NCBI GenBank assembly: GCA_949752735.1
Contig: OX457050.1
Span: 39,719,553-39,783,552 of the forward strand
Length of the DNA: 64,000 bases
DNA from: Lumbricus terrestris
Taxonomy: Eukaryota > Annelida > Clitellata > Crassiclitellata > Lumbricidae
Direction of reading: 5' to 3'
The notes beneath the pieces were generated by a model that saw only the letters and a program-made list of their open reading frames with translations, did not search any database and was not told the origin of the DNA. A program made the translations under genes and the position numbers. Each line of letters begins with the position of its first letter. The first letter of the stretch is position 1. Positions 41,693 to 53,804 of the stretch are shown piece by piece.

Positions 41693-41693
41693 G

Positions 41694-42451
41694 TGTCGCG
41701 GGGGGGTTGAAAAATTTTTGAACGGTTCTTCTTTCCTTTCTTGTCGGAACGCGTGTTACCCACTTCTTCGATCGTCAGGGTGGCCGTCCAGATGATCAGT
41801 TGGAGAGGGATCTGTCCATATGTCGCGCGCGTCGTTTCAGGGGGGGAAAACGTAAGTTCGCCTTCGTGGTCTATCAAAGGTAGCAGCTCCCTCCGATCGA
41901 ATCGCCCCAACTCAACAGAATAAGACGATGTCCAAACAGAAGGCGATTTATTCATGAAGTCACACCGCAGTCGTAAAGGTTCGTCACACGGCGGTCACAC
42001 GTCGTCACACGGTCGTCACACGTCTTCGTTCCGTGTCGTCGCCTCACTCTTTCGACTGTCCCCTTGATCGCTCTGCCTCTGCCTTCGAATCACTCTCCGA
42101 CTCTCGGGTACTCGATGACTAAACGACGACTCGATCGATCACTCTCCCTCGGTCGATGACTATTCGGAGACTGACTCCCTCGATGACTAAAGACTGAGCT
42201 GTGCTGAGCTCCTTATATATCCCTCAAAGAGGCTACAGAGGTTAAAGAGGCTAGGCCAACGAATGGCGGGAAACGAAAGAGGCAAAAGAGGCTAGGCCAA
42301 CGAATGGCGGGAAACGAAAGAGGCAAAAGAGGCTAAAGAGGCAAAAGAGGCTAGACCAACGATAGGCGGGAAACGAAAGAGGCAAAAGAAGCTAAAGAGG
42401 CAAAAGAGGCAAGGCCCTCCAGAAAATGGGTCATCCCCAATTTTCGCCACA
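41694..42451 (-). repeat. 5' LTR of the pol-deleted element
   Basis: 758 bp. Shares long blocks with 37497-38464, such as GTCCAGATGATCAGTTGGAG and the CGTCACACGGTCGTC region. Contains the short version of the GAGGC minisatellite (42228-42420). Confidence 0.8.
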
Positions 42452-43770
<1,319 letters not shown>

Positions 43771-44244
43771 TAGGGTGGTGCTTATCATAGGGAAAAAATA
43801 AATTGCTTCCTTTTTTGTGCTCCTGCCATCTAAAACTATTCCAACTGGTCTCAAATCATTAGAGAAAAAAATTGAACTTTGTATATTAATATTTAGAGGT
43901 AGCTCAATGACCACAACGTTTATAAAAAGAGCGATTTTTACAAATGAAAACACAAAAGAACCGTTTCGGTAAACCAGACTTGTTTAATTTTTTAAACAAT
44001 TAAACACAAATTAAATGGTCATGTATACTCTACATTTAAAAAGACTTGATGGGCTACAATAAAAATTTCAATTAAAAAATTTAAATGTTACAAAATTAGA
44101 AATGTTCAGTACAACGTTCAATACAACTTTCTTAGTTTATCTTGGTAGAGGCAGAGAGTGCCTCTTTCTTAGTGTCTTGATAAGCCTGACGGTGCTGTTG
44201 AACAACTTGTAGCAAATACTGAAGCTGTGATTCATCATGAGTCA

Positions 44245-45103
44245 TTAGGCCACTGAATTCCTGGATGAGTGCCACGCCACGTTCTGCACGGTCGTTAACA
44301 ACTTTAATGGCATGTAGGCTACTGACTCTGCAGCCTTCTGATAGTCTTTTCTATCTTTCCACAGGTCAGGATCCACAGTGAGAAATGTATCTGGAAGTTC
44401 CATTAATTCAAAAAGAGTCCGTGACTTTGCAGATATAAAGTCCTCAAGATTTTTGGCAACGAATGTGTCCAGGTCAACACTGATTCGTTTAGTGTGACCC
44501 TGTTCAGTGTCATCATCATTTTGCATCGCTGTAACCAATAGCCTCTTTGTAGCAGAACTTACATAGTTGTCGAAAAAAGCAAAAGCAACCAATTCTGGTG
44601 ACAAATACCATAAGTGCTTTGAAATTTTAAGAGATGCTGCCTTGGATATTGTAGTGTTGATTGACGAGTATTCAATAAGTGATTTAAGAAGATGAAGGTC
44701 ATTTTAAGGAGCACTGGCTGGCAATGGAGCTGAAATCCAGGTTTTCAAGTACACACGTGCAGCAAAGACGCAAACATCCTGTAGTCTCTTCTCTTTCTGT
44801 TAAGTGGAACTGACCCCTAAACATCCACACCTTCAAACAGTAAATTACCTTTGAGAGCCAGCGTGCATGATGCATGTCTCCAGGTGCCATAAATCGGCCC
44901 CTCTCTGTGGGATGGAACCAAGAAAGATAATAACAAGTTCAGTGAATTCTCTGTAGTCATCTCTTGGCTGACTGTTTTCCAGATAGCTGCTTGCAAACTG
45001 AACATCATCTTTCATATCTTGCACTGATCTTGATACTGTGTCATTTGTCGATCCTGTCTAATTTTTCTGTTGATCAATGAAGTGCCAATGACCTTGAAAT
45101 CGC
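44245..45103 (-). pseudogene. hAT-like transposase, C-terminal part
   Basis: Minus-strand coding resumes after the TTAA element. Several frames read DDYREFTELVIIFLG, the worn GADLWHLETCIMHAG and then SPELVAFAFFDNYVSSATKR and FELMELPDTFL (44604-44245). Frameshifts and stops occur at about 44700-45060. The catalytic Glu region presumably lies here but cannot be placed. Confidence 0.6.
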
Positions 45104-45107
45104 TTAA

Positions 45108-46498
45108 CACGTTCACCGCCCAGTACGAGATAACTCGTACCAATTTTTGCTTCCTGTGGCGCCCAGTACGAGATATCTCGTACCGTAGAATACGGCGAAC
45201 AAAGCATGGATTTGGGCTGAGCTGAGAGGGCGAAAACCGAAATCTACCCCAGATGATGGGGTCTGGGTTTATCTGGAATGGGTGAAGGAGGATGGGGTCT
45301 GGTAGGGGATGGGGTAGGGCAAGTGGGGCTTGGTGGGGTGGGGTGCAGGGTAGAGTTATGGTTGGACGACAGAGTAGGGCGAAGATCAATATTTACCACA
45401 GAGGGCGGGAGTTAGCAGGGACGGGTTGGGGATGATGTGGGGTTCGGTTGGGCAAGATGTGAAGTGTTAGGGGCGTGGTGGGGTGGGGAGATGATGTGGG
45501 GTGGGTGGGATGGGGAGGAGGTGGGGCGGGTCAGAGCCAGGGTTGGACGGTGGAGCAGGGTGAAAAACCGATTTTTACTCCAGTGTGGTGGAGTTCTCGT
45601 GGGGCGTGGCGGAGCAGGGTGGGGAAGTGGTTGGGTTTGGTGGGTATGGGGTGGAACAGGGGTGGGCAAGTGCGAGGCGATATTTGGCTGTGGGTGGGAC
45701 GAAAATCCAAAATTTACCCCAGAGGGTGGAATTGGGTGATGTGGAAAAAAAACCAATATTTACTCCAGGGATGTGGTTGGGTGGATGAGGTGGGGCGGGA
45801 GGGGTGGAATGGGGCGGGGTGTGGATGGGATTTGTTGGGGTGGAGTATGGGGTGGGACCTGTGCAGGGCAAGTGTAGGGAGATGTTAGGCTGTGGGTGGA
45901 ACGAAAACCCTAAATTTACCCCAGAAGATGGAGTTGAGTGACGTGGAGAGAGGTGGGGCGGTGGGGCGGTGGGGTGGAATGGGGCAGGGTGGGAATGGGG
46001 TGCGGTTTGGCGGATATGGTGTGGGTGGGATGGATTGGATTGGGTTGAGATGAGTTGTAGGCGTGGTGCGGCCGGAACGTGAGGGCGGAATAGAGCGAAA
46101 AGCCGAAATTTACGCCAGTGGGATGGTGTTCGATGGTGGGGCGTGGTGAAGATGGGGTGGGATTTGGTGAGGCTGGGCATTGGGTGGAACCGTGGTGAGG
46201 TTAGGGGTCGTTGCAGGGTCGGTGAGACCAAAAGTTAAAATTTTCACCGGAGTCTGGGGTTGTTTGAGGAGGTAGGAGCTAGGATGGGGTGGGGTTGGGG
46301 TAGGGGCTCGGGTAGGTGGGAAGGGTGGAGGCGGGTTGGGGTGGGTTTGCGATGGGTTGGTTGGTGTATCAGGGTGGTTTTTCGGTGGGACCGGGGTGAA
46401 AACAAAGTGAAACTATATTTTTTCATGAATTTCGTATGTTGAAAATTTAGCGTCTTTGGCTTGGCGTAGCAGGTAAAATTGCTGTGGCGGTCAACGTG
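45108..46498. mobile_element. piggyBac-type non-autonomous element inserted in the transposase
   Basis: 1391 bp bounded by TTAA (45104-45107 and 46499-46502). TIRs are CACGTTCACCGCC on the left and the inverse of CACGTTGACCGCC on the right. Subterminal GCCCAGTACGAGATAACTCG occurs twice at the left. A TTAA target with no other duplication is the piggyBac hallmark. The interior is non-coding and extremely G-rich. Open frames within it reflect composition only. Confidence 0.75.
45230..46410. repeat. G/T-rich minisatellite with quadruplex potential
   Basis: About eight diverged units, 50-200 bp apart, each opening with a form of CGAAAACCGAAATTTACCCC and followed by runs such as GGGGTGGG and GGTGGGATGGGG. 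Nearly all G is on the plus strand. Confidence 0.7.
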
Positions 46499-46502
46499 TT
46501 AA

Positions 46503-47065
46503 AGAGTGGAACTTCCAGTGATGATGTGGATCCCAGACAGACTTGAAACACTGCACCAATGATCAGCTCCATTACATGATGCCTGCATGCTAGTGATAGC
46601 AGCTCCTTACCTAGTTTCTGTTCTAGGAGGACGCAGGCGCCAGCAATCCGACCAGTGTTGGAGCTTGTTGTATCAAAAGACATTGCTCGAACTCTATCAG
46701 CTATGCCCCATTCCTCAAGAGCCATGTAGACAGCTACAGCCTGATCTTCATCTGTTCCCCTTGCTAGCTTTTCCACAGTAAGAAAGCTGTAAACTCCATT
46801 GCCAGAGACAATTACTGGAAGTCTATCAACTTTTTCTTTACTTGTAAGGTCAGCAATTAGTTTACCATCCCAGTGGACTACAAGTGGCACATTACATGTA
46901 GTTTGAAACTTTTCTTGTAAAGCTGTTGCTTGTTCAGTCCTCTGTTTGATTTTCTCTGCGAATTGTATCACGGTTGATGGCGATATCGTCAATTCCGTGA
47001 CCGAGGCTTTTCACAGTTTCTGCAATAACAAAGGTAGCTTTACGGTCAGATAACTTCGTCCTGTC
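46503..47065 (-). pseudogene. hAT-like transposase, middle part
   Basis: Contains TKLSDRKATFVIAETV directly after the right insert, then a one-base frame change. In the 46992-46447 frame it has VPLVVHWDGKL, RVRAMSFDTTSSNTG (likely second catalytic Asp) and LACRHHVMELI, a C-x2-H motif characteristic of hAT transposases. It ends at the TTAA insertion after LEVPLF. Confidence 0.65.
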
Positions 47066-48189
47066 TAGGGAATGTAATCCCGGGGCATTTGCTCAATCCC
47101 GGGATTATAAATGAGTCAATCCCGGGATCCCGCGGGATCCCGGGATTGGCTTATAACGGCAATTACAAAATTTGTTAGATGTAGTATAGCGGCAGCCTGC
47201 AGGTCAAATACGGTAAAGCTTAATTTGTCTTCGGTACTTCAACCGCGATCAATTATTAAAGCACGGGCTTTGTTCCCTGGCAGCAGCAGGGTTTGTTTTA
47301 AACTTGATAGTGATAGGCCTACGTCAAGTGGCTTCTATTCACACTAAGCAGCCAAGTGAGACCCCCTCTCATTCCCGCCCTGGTCTGCCCTATTGTGTCT
47401 TTCCTTTCACTTAGATTGCCGCGAGCTGAGCTCATTTCAGATCACCCCCTTTAACTGGGCTTAAGTTGGATTACTCTGAATAGGGTAATAGCCCTCTGCG
47501 TACGACGGCCAGGAATGAGGTCAGACGATATGAGATGACCTATGCACCGACTGACCACAGCGCGAGGAACACAACAAGGTAGCAGGCTAGTCAAGATACA
47601 CTGGTAGTGAGTCACCATCCTGCAAGTTATCCTAGCTGCAGCCCTCTGACATTAAGGCAGCAAGATCCTGTCTGTATGCTGTCCAGGTCCTTCCACTCAC
47701 AAGTCGGCGTAATTATACGGGCGGGGGTGTCATCAACACGCGTCAAACGGAGTTAGGCGCTGTGATGCCACCAACCTAGTCGGTCAGCTCTGCTAGCATC
47801 TGACATCTGTTTATGTTCTATCAGTCAATTGAATGGTGTGTTGATGATTCGTGTGAGGGAGTCTGTATTCATGAACCAAGCAAGGAATTGGAGGGTTAAA
47901 CCCAAATGCACTGCCTGATCACTGAGAAAAGCCTACCTCTAGTCACCCCTCTGGGGTTTCTGCTGGCCGCCAGCTTACCTTCACTAGGGCGTCTGCTTAT
48001 CTGTCGTGTTGGCGTCTATTGACCAAGGAATTGTTGCAAAATAGTTCAAATAATTCAATAAAAAAGTCCGAATTTCTGGTAATCCCGAAAAACGGGATTA
48101 CATGTTTGTCAATCCCGGGATTACGGGATTGTAAAATGTCCGGGATACCCGGGATCCCGAGATTCGGGATCCCGGGATTACATTCCCTA
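47066..48189. mobile_element. hAT-type non-autonomous element with AATCCCGGGATT arrays
   Basis: 1124 bp. TIRs are perfect over TAGGGAATGTAATCCCGGG. The 8-bp duplication GTCCTGTC lies at 47058-47065 and 48190-48197, outside any microsatellite. Both ends carry several AATCCCGGGATT-like palindromes. The middle (47170-48060) is non-coding. It interrupts the transposase reading frame, and the coding match continues on both sides. Confidence 0.85.
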
Positions 48190-48926
48190 GTCCTGTCCAA
48201 GGCAGCTTCCAGCTCTGGTGTCATAATACTTGTTCTGCCTCTCTTTCTCTTACTTGATGTCTCAGATAGGCTGCCTCCAACTGCTCCCTCACTAGTTGCT
48301 GTGTCTCCCTTACAGCTTGCATCTTGTTCTTCTGTATCTGTGCTGCTGCTTGATGATATTAGTTCTGCTATTTCTTGACCGCTTCTCTTCAAGTCTTGCA
48401 TTCTACGTTTTCTGGCAAGCATCTGTTCCTGTCTTTCTGCTGATCGTTTCTCCTTTGCAGTCAATTTCGCATCCACACCTACCATTGACCCTCCGCGTCC
48501 TTTCTCACGCTGAGCTAAGATGAAATCACGATCTTCTGGAATTGTTATTATTTCCAGTGCTCTCAGATGAGAAATGTCAAAAAGGTCATCTAGTTTAGAA
48601 ACAAATTCAGCTTCATTTGCTTGCTGTGTTACAGATTGTCGTCCCTTGTTTTTCTTCAGCAAACGCCATTCGTCAAATGTTCGTTCTAGTTTGGTTATGC
48701 AATTTCTTGGATCCATCGTTGGGATCCTTGCCATTTGATAAAATTTTGCCAGCTTTTCAACTGTGACAGCTGATGACTGTCTGATAGTTTGTTTTAGTTG
48801 AAGATGGTGATACAAAAACAAACCAAGAGCCTGACGTAATGATGGCAACTTGTTGCCGGTTATTTCAGTTAATGTTGAACCAAGGAGGTACACTTCAGCT
48901 TTAGATCTAGTTGCTGTTGCCGGCAT
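48190..48926 (-). pseudogene. hAT-like transposase, N-terminal part
   Basis: About 245 codons from MPATATRSKAEVYL to PELEAALDRT. After that the open frame (to 47997) is element sequence, not transposase. It contains a predicted helical region with FYQMARIPTMDPRNCITKLE and a basic KEKRSAERQEQMLARKRRMQ segment, then a Ser-rich acidic stretch. No BED finger is obvious. I recall similar uncharacterised proteins in animal genomes but cannot name the subfamily. Confidence 0.6.
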
Positions 48927-49503
48927 ATTTAATATTTAATCACTTTGTCATAATGAACCAAAATGTATTATACGATATCTTTGAACACTGAACAGTTTCT
49001 GGTTTATATAGTCTACGCATCTGATGATATCAGCAGTCTCTCAGCAACGTGCCTAAACTTGTCCAATGTCCATACAAGCCAATAGGTGCTGACGCTGATA
49101 TAAGCAGTATGAGTCTCCATCAGAAACAGGGACAGAAATTTGCACCAAGACTTGATGATGTCAGCAAAATAATGATAACTCTGCCAGAAATTAATTTTGT
49201 GGAAATGTCTTGTAACTAATGTGTGATTATTTTACTGGTTTATTTATCTAGTTGACCAAATACAGTTTCACAAACTGTTGTACTCAAATGGATACATTGT
49301 GGTTCAAGCTTGTGACTACCATATGCATTGCTGATCCTTACTATTTCGAACCTGTAAACTGTAAAGTTTCAGTGACATTGAGCTACCAGTAAATATTCAC
49401 CAATGGATTAGATATTTGGCCTGAATTTTTTCTTTATATATATGAACAAAAGTAGATGGCAGGAGCATCACATTTACAACATGTGAAAATAAGCTCCACC
49501 CTA

Positions 49504-49550
49504 ATACATACATACATACATACATACATACATACACATACATACATACA
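49504..49550. repeat. (CATA)n microsatellite, right side of the hAT-like insertion
   Basis: TACATACATAC units with one CACATA interruption, continuing the target microsatellite of 43702-43770. Confidence 0.9.
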
Positions 49551-50568
49551 GGAGGAGACTCAGACAAAGATATACAGTAAACCTAGCCGTCAGGAAGCAT
49601 AATTTGGAGTTCTAAGTTGTATTTACTATTTAACACAAAGTTATCAGAGTCGAAATCCAGAACGAATGACTGCTGTGTCTTGAATAACTGTAGAATATAA
49701 AGTTCATTCTGATAATCTTCAGCAAATTTAGCCAAACAATAATGTAAGTGGACAAAGAAAGTAGGACCCACTTATGACTTCTCTGTCGACGTATGCTGAA
49801 CAAAGTGGTACAGTGTAACTAATTAAGTTTGTTGTCTCTCATGACTTCCATAATAACGCCGCCACTGTTTGTACTCTGGCAGTGCCAGTCCCAAACCTCG
49901 AAGACGGAGGAGGGCGACAATAATCGTCTCTGTAATGGTAGTGTCGTTATATAGCAACAAGAACTTCTACAACATAGACATAATCTAAAGTTCTCTTTAG
50001 TCTTCTGCTGTTGAGCAGGTTTGTGACATGGACGACCTCGTGATCCCCTCCGACCGCCGCTGTCACGAAATAGAGTATCCCCCGTATTAATTGTATCCCC
50101 CAAATAAAAAAAGTTGAAAAAACCGCTTCCGCGTTTGTTTTTCTTTGCAAATTTATTTTCAACTGTTTTGTTTTGAACAATGACTCCAACAGGTATGTTT
50201 ATACCTACTAGATAATTTGCTTTGCCCTGTTTTTAGAGCACTTAAAACATTTAAAACACTTAAGAACACTCAGAGTAACTAAATAAATTCGAGTTACCTT
50301 TATCTGAGCATTGCTTAGGACACTTAAAAGAATTAGAGTCACTTTAACTTTTGATTACAGCATAAATTTTTTTATTATGCGCATTTAAAAAAAAGAGGAT
50401 ATAATGGTTTATCCCCGCGGATAGCATAGACCGGTTAGATTAATTCATCCCCCCCGGATAGCTTTCAGGCGGGATACTCCGTCTCGTGTCACCGCCATCC
50501 CGCTCTGTCCTGCACCTTCTTCTCAAGTTACAATGTTCTAATAGCAATTATTTGGAACCACAATTAAT
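49551..50568 (-). other. 3' flank of the zinc-finger gene, with a probable insertion
   Basis: Minus-strand sequence at 49830-49990 (TAACGACACTACCATTACAG, GTACAAACAGTGGCGGC) matches 5810-5960 downstream of the 4072 gene, so the duplication included the 3' flank. About 500 bp between (about 49990-50515) has no counterpart there. It carries worn inverted ends (TGTCACGAAATAGAGTATCC against TGACACGAGACGGAGTATCC), probably another short element. Confidence 0.5.
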
Positions 50569-52182
50569 TCAACACAGGTTAGCAGCTAAGTCGTCAGGTG
50601 GAGAAAGTCGATGACAAGAGCAATGCTCTAGAAATTCGTTCTTTGTTTCGATCAATTTGTCACATATACAACATCCAAAAGCGTTGGACAAAGACGCCTT
50701 TCTTTCCACAATCGATTTGAATTTGCTAATATGCAGACATTCAACATCGCTGATTTCTGCTAAAAGACGTGGATATGCGCTAGAATGCGGATATACCCTG
50801 TTTGAGAAACCTTCATTTGGTTTGTCAATAGCATAGGTAGCACTACTTGTGTTGAAATTATCAGATCTGTTAGCAGTTGCTTCACTTGTCATATGAAAAT
50901 CCTGTGTTTGTGCTCCTTCCTTGACTTTAAACTGCTTTGCTGAAAAACTGCTCTTGGTATAATGTTTATTATTTACATCTTGCTTCACAGTTGCATGAGT
51001 TATCCTGTGCTTCTTTAGATCTCCATTTTGTGTAAATCCTTTATTACAAACCTCACATATGTATGGTTTTTCTCCTGTGTGATATCTCATGTGGGTTTTC
51101 AGATAATTCGAATAAGCAAATGATTTCTGACAAAACTGGCACATGTATGATTTTTCTTCAGTATGGATTCTCAGATGCACATTCAAGGTACTTTTTTTGA
51201 TAAATGATTTCTGACATATCTGGCAACTATGATGTTTTTCGCCAGTGTGGATTTTCATATGCGTTTTCAGATCACTACCTGTAGTAATAGATTTCTGACA
51301 TAACGGACATTTGTATGGTTTCTCTCCAGTATGAGTCCTCATGTGTGTTTTCAAATGACCAACTTGAGTAAATGACTTCTGACATAACTGACATTTATGT
51401 GGTTTCACTCCAGTATGGGTTCTCATGTGACTTTTCAAATTACTAACTTGAGTAAATGATTTCGGACATAACTGACATTTGTATGGTTTCTCCCCAGTAT
51501 GAGATATCATGTGCTTTTTCAGACCATCACCTCTGCTACATGATTTCTGACATAACTGACATATGTATGGCTTCTCCCCAGTATGGGTTCTCATGTGCTT
51601 TTTCAGATCATCACGTCTTTTGCATGATTTCTGACATAACTGACATTTGTATGGTTTCTCCCCAGTATGAATTCTCATATGCGTTTTTAGACAACTACCT
51701 GCAGTAAATGATTTCTGACATAACAGACATTTATGTGGTTTTTCCCCAGTATGAATTCTCATATGCCTTTTTAGATCACTTCCTGTAGTAAATGATTTCT
51801 GACATAACTGACATTTGTATGGTTTCTCTCCAGTATGAGTCCTCATGTGTGTTTTCAAATGATCACCTGTAGTAAAGGGTTTCTGACAAAACTTACATTT
51901 ATGTGGTTTCACTCCAGTATGGGTTCTCATGTGACTTTTCAAATTACTAACTTGACTAAATGATTTCGGACATAACTGACATTTGTATGGTTTCTCCCCA
52001 GTATGAGTTCTCATGTGCTTTTTCAGACCATCACCTCTGCTACATGATTTCTGACATAACTGACATATGTATGGCTTCTCCCCAGTATGGGTTCTCATGT
52101 GCTTTTTCAGATCATCACGTTTTTTGCATGATTTCTGACATAACTGACATTTGAATGATTTCTCCACAGTTTGGGTTCTCAT
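50569..52182 (-). CDS. C2H2 zinc-finger protein, 14-finger array with divergent terminal finger
   Basis: A 537-codon ORF, paralogue of 4072-5751. Fourteen fingers at about residues 11-400 are joined by THTGEKPYKC or THTGVKPHKC linkers. Fingers 1-5 and 7-11 are a block duplication (KKRDD/KRRDD, SRGDG, QVSN, then TTGSD). In fingers 1, 2, 7 and 8 the core aromatic (usually F) is Cys: CQKSCKKRDD and CQKSCSRGDG. The tail (TQDFHMTSEA) leads to a terminal CCICDKLIETKNEFLEHC motif and LSPPDDLAANLC. The product is probably a nuclear DNA-binding regulator of unknown target. No N-terminal effector domain is seen. The first Met lies within a broken finger, so an upstream exon is possible. Confidence 0.85.
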   Translation of the reverse strand: MRTQTVEKSFKCQLCQKSCKKRDDLKKHMRTHTGEKPYICQLCQKSCSRGDGLKKHMRTHTGEKPYKCQLCPKSFSQVSNLKSHMRTHTGVKPHKCKFCQKPFTTGDHLKTHMRTHTGEKPYKCQLCQKSFTTGSDLKRHMRIHTGEKPHKCLLCQKSFTAGSCLKTHMRIHTGEKPYKCQLCQKSCKRRDDLKKHMRTHTGEKPYICQLCQKSCSRGDGLKKHMISHTGEKPYKCQLCPKSFTQVSNLKSHMRTHTGVKPHKCQLCQKSFTQVGHLKTHMRTHTGEKPYKCPLCQKSITTGSDLKTHMKIHTGEKHHSCQICQKSFIKKSTLNVHLRIHTEEKSYMCQFCQKSFAYSNYLKTHMRYHTGEKPYICEVCNKGFTQNGDLKKHRITHATVKQDVNNKHYTKSSFSAKQFKVKEGAQTQDFHMTSEATANRSDNFNTSSATYAIDKPNEGFSNRVYPHSSAYPRLLAEISDVECLHISKFKSIVERKASLSNAFGCCICDKLIETKNEFLEHCSCHRLSPPDDLAANLC

Positions 52183-52189
52183 GGTATCG

Positions 52190-52720
52190 TTGATGATTCC
52201 TTCTATAGTAAACGATCTTTGACACTGCTGGTTATTGGTGTTTCTTCAATATTGTTTTCAGTAAATTGTGCGCTGTCAACTAAAGCACTTCAGTAATTGA
52301 TTCCCAAAATACCTGGGCTTCACATGGTTACACTGTAGAATGTTTCCTCATAGGAGTTGCTGGAATTTCACCTTGGTCCTACGATGTCCGACACAATTTT
52401 TTTTGCACCAAGAGTGATATTTATGAGTAAATTGTAAAATCACCAGAATGTGCAAATGACTCTTTGCATAATTTGAATCACATGTAGGTTTAAGGCTTTC
52501 CTTTGACCCACAGTTGTTTCTATTTGAAAGCAATACGCACATGCAGAAATTTTCTCTTTGCCTGACGTCTTAATAATGACGTCTGAAAAATAATGCTGTT
52601 GGCATTTTTTAAAGAAATATTCTTCACACAGAAATAAATTGTCACTTTATGAGGATACATACAAGCCTTTAAACTTTTGTAGAATTGGACATATCCTTGC
52701 ATTGTTAATCAGAGCCGCAT
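52190..52720 (-). pseudogene. Degenerate finger sequence upstream of the 52182 gene
   Basis: The minus strand reads CDSNYAKSHLHILVIL in one frame and LCKESFAHSGDF in another, that is, one worn finger. Nucleotide phrases TTCAAATTATGCAAAGA and AAATTTCTGCATGTGCGT match 3740-3830 upstream of the 4072 gene. It is a shared, decayed 5' segment of the paralogues. Confidence 0.5.
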
Positions 52721-53142
52721 GGACAGAAGAAGAAATAGTTGATGATTGTCAACATTCCGGGTAAATATTTTGACTTCAATGTTTTTGATGAAGATCACTG
52801 AGAGTAAGGAATTCCAAATAACTTTCACTGAAAAGTCATAACATAGTGTTGCTTGTCATCATGCACTTGATAAAAAAAAACTTCCGGCATCTATTAAAAT
52901 AAAGCAAAGCAACATCTCAGTAACAGATTGTTTCAAAACATAAAAAAAACATTTAATCATTCTTCATAACCCTTTAAAGGGCGGTGGCCTTGTAATTGCC
53001 ACCAACATGTGGGTGCCCCTAATGGGCCTAGAAATCATAATTGCCACATATTATATTCTTTTTCTTTCACCAGGTGTTAGCAGAGTAGTGTATCTTTCAA
53101 ATTTTAAGTCTAAAAATAACACGTGGTGCCTAAATTACAAGT

Positions 53143-53300
53143 AAGTAAGTAAGTATATTCTTTAATATAACCAGTTACAAAACAGCACTCTGGTGAACAA
53201 GTATAACATATAAAAATTCACATATGACATCAAAAACTATCAATAAAACAAAGTAATTAGTATGTACAAAGCATTCTAGTTACAGATATGTAGTTTATGT
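53143..53300 (-). repeat. LINE 3' end, minus strand
   Basis: GTAAGTAAGTAAGTATATTC on the plus strand, that is, TTAC units ending a 3' UTR. Homologous to 57212-57340 and to the tail at 15781-15853. Inserted within the piggyBac relic. Confidence 0.6.
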
Positions 53301-53561
53301 TTGAAAAGTGAACCGTTTACGGCATGGTGAAAGTTATGATTTATAGAAATTTTGCCCGATTTTGACATGGAACGGCACGCACACTATGGTTTTGTTTTAT
53401 ATTTTACATCTACTGTGTATAAGCTAAACATTTATTTCATTATGGTTTAGAGTTTGCCCATCGCAAGTAATAACTAAGACAATGTACAGGCCTACCCAAG
53501 GCACCATGATAGGCCTACATGTAGACTATAGTCTTACTGTTACAAGTGTATCAGAGCTAGC

Positions 53562-53804
53562 TTGAAGGGAGCCGTATACCGTACAAGTTGTGGGAAACGC
53601 AAGGCACTTTCAATGAAACCAACTTTTGTTCCCATTGAAGTTACACTCACGTCTGTTGGTGTTCATATGCCAGAACTCATGCCAGTTTGTCGGCGTTGTC
53701 GACTTTGCAGCAATAGAAAGAACAATAAGCGCTCCAGAATAAAGTGCAGCTTCTGTGGAGTTTCACTCTGTGTCACACCTTGCTTTTCCAATTTTCACAA
53801 GTAG
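53562..53804 (+). pseudogene. piggyBac transposase C-terminal zinc-binding fragment
   Basis: 80 codons. The segment CRRCRLCSNRKNNKRSRIKC, then CGVSLCVTPCFSNFHK, has the cysteine pattern of the C-terminal zinc domain of piggyBac transposases, with the frame ending at its natural position. The DDD catalytic core upstream is missing. Confidence 0.7.

Larger units (their letters stand above)
37497..42451 (-). mobile_element. Pol-deleted gypsy-like LTR retrotransposon
   Basis: The LTRs at 37497-38464 and 41694-42451 share TG...CA ends (TTTTCGCCACA on the plus strand) and long near-identical blocks. On the minus strand: 5' LTR, primer site, gag, protease, start of reverse transcriptase, a large internal deletion to the pol C-terminus, about 590 bp non-coding, polypurine tract, 3' LTR. 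Gag and protease carry frameshifts. The flanks (CCAG and TCGT) do not form a target duplication, so one end may have been exchanged by recombination. Confidence 0.8.
43771..49503 (-). mobile_element. hAT-like DNA transposon, dead, with two nested elements
   Basis: TIRs TAGGGTGGTGCTTATCATAGG and the inverse of TAGGGTGGAGCTTATTTTCA. Both subterminal regions carry TGCTCCTGCCATCTA. The 8-bp flanks ATACATAC match but lie in a microsatellite, so they prove little. It is 5733 bp long, about 3.2 kb without the inserts 45108-46498 and 47066-48189. One transposase gene on the minus strand is split in three and also frameshifted. Confidence 0.75.

Noticed and set aside
45412..46231. Proline-rich and Gly/Trp-rich open frames
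   Set aside because: They reflect the strand-biased G-rich minisatellite and overlap on both strands.
47997..48189. C-terminal 60 residues of the 309-codon frame as part of the transposase
   Set aside because: This part is translated from the inserted element; transposase similarity resumes at 47065.
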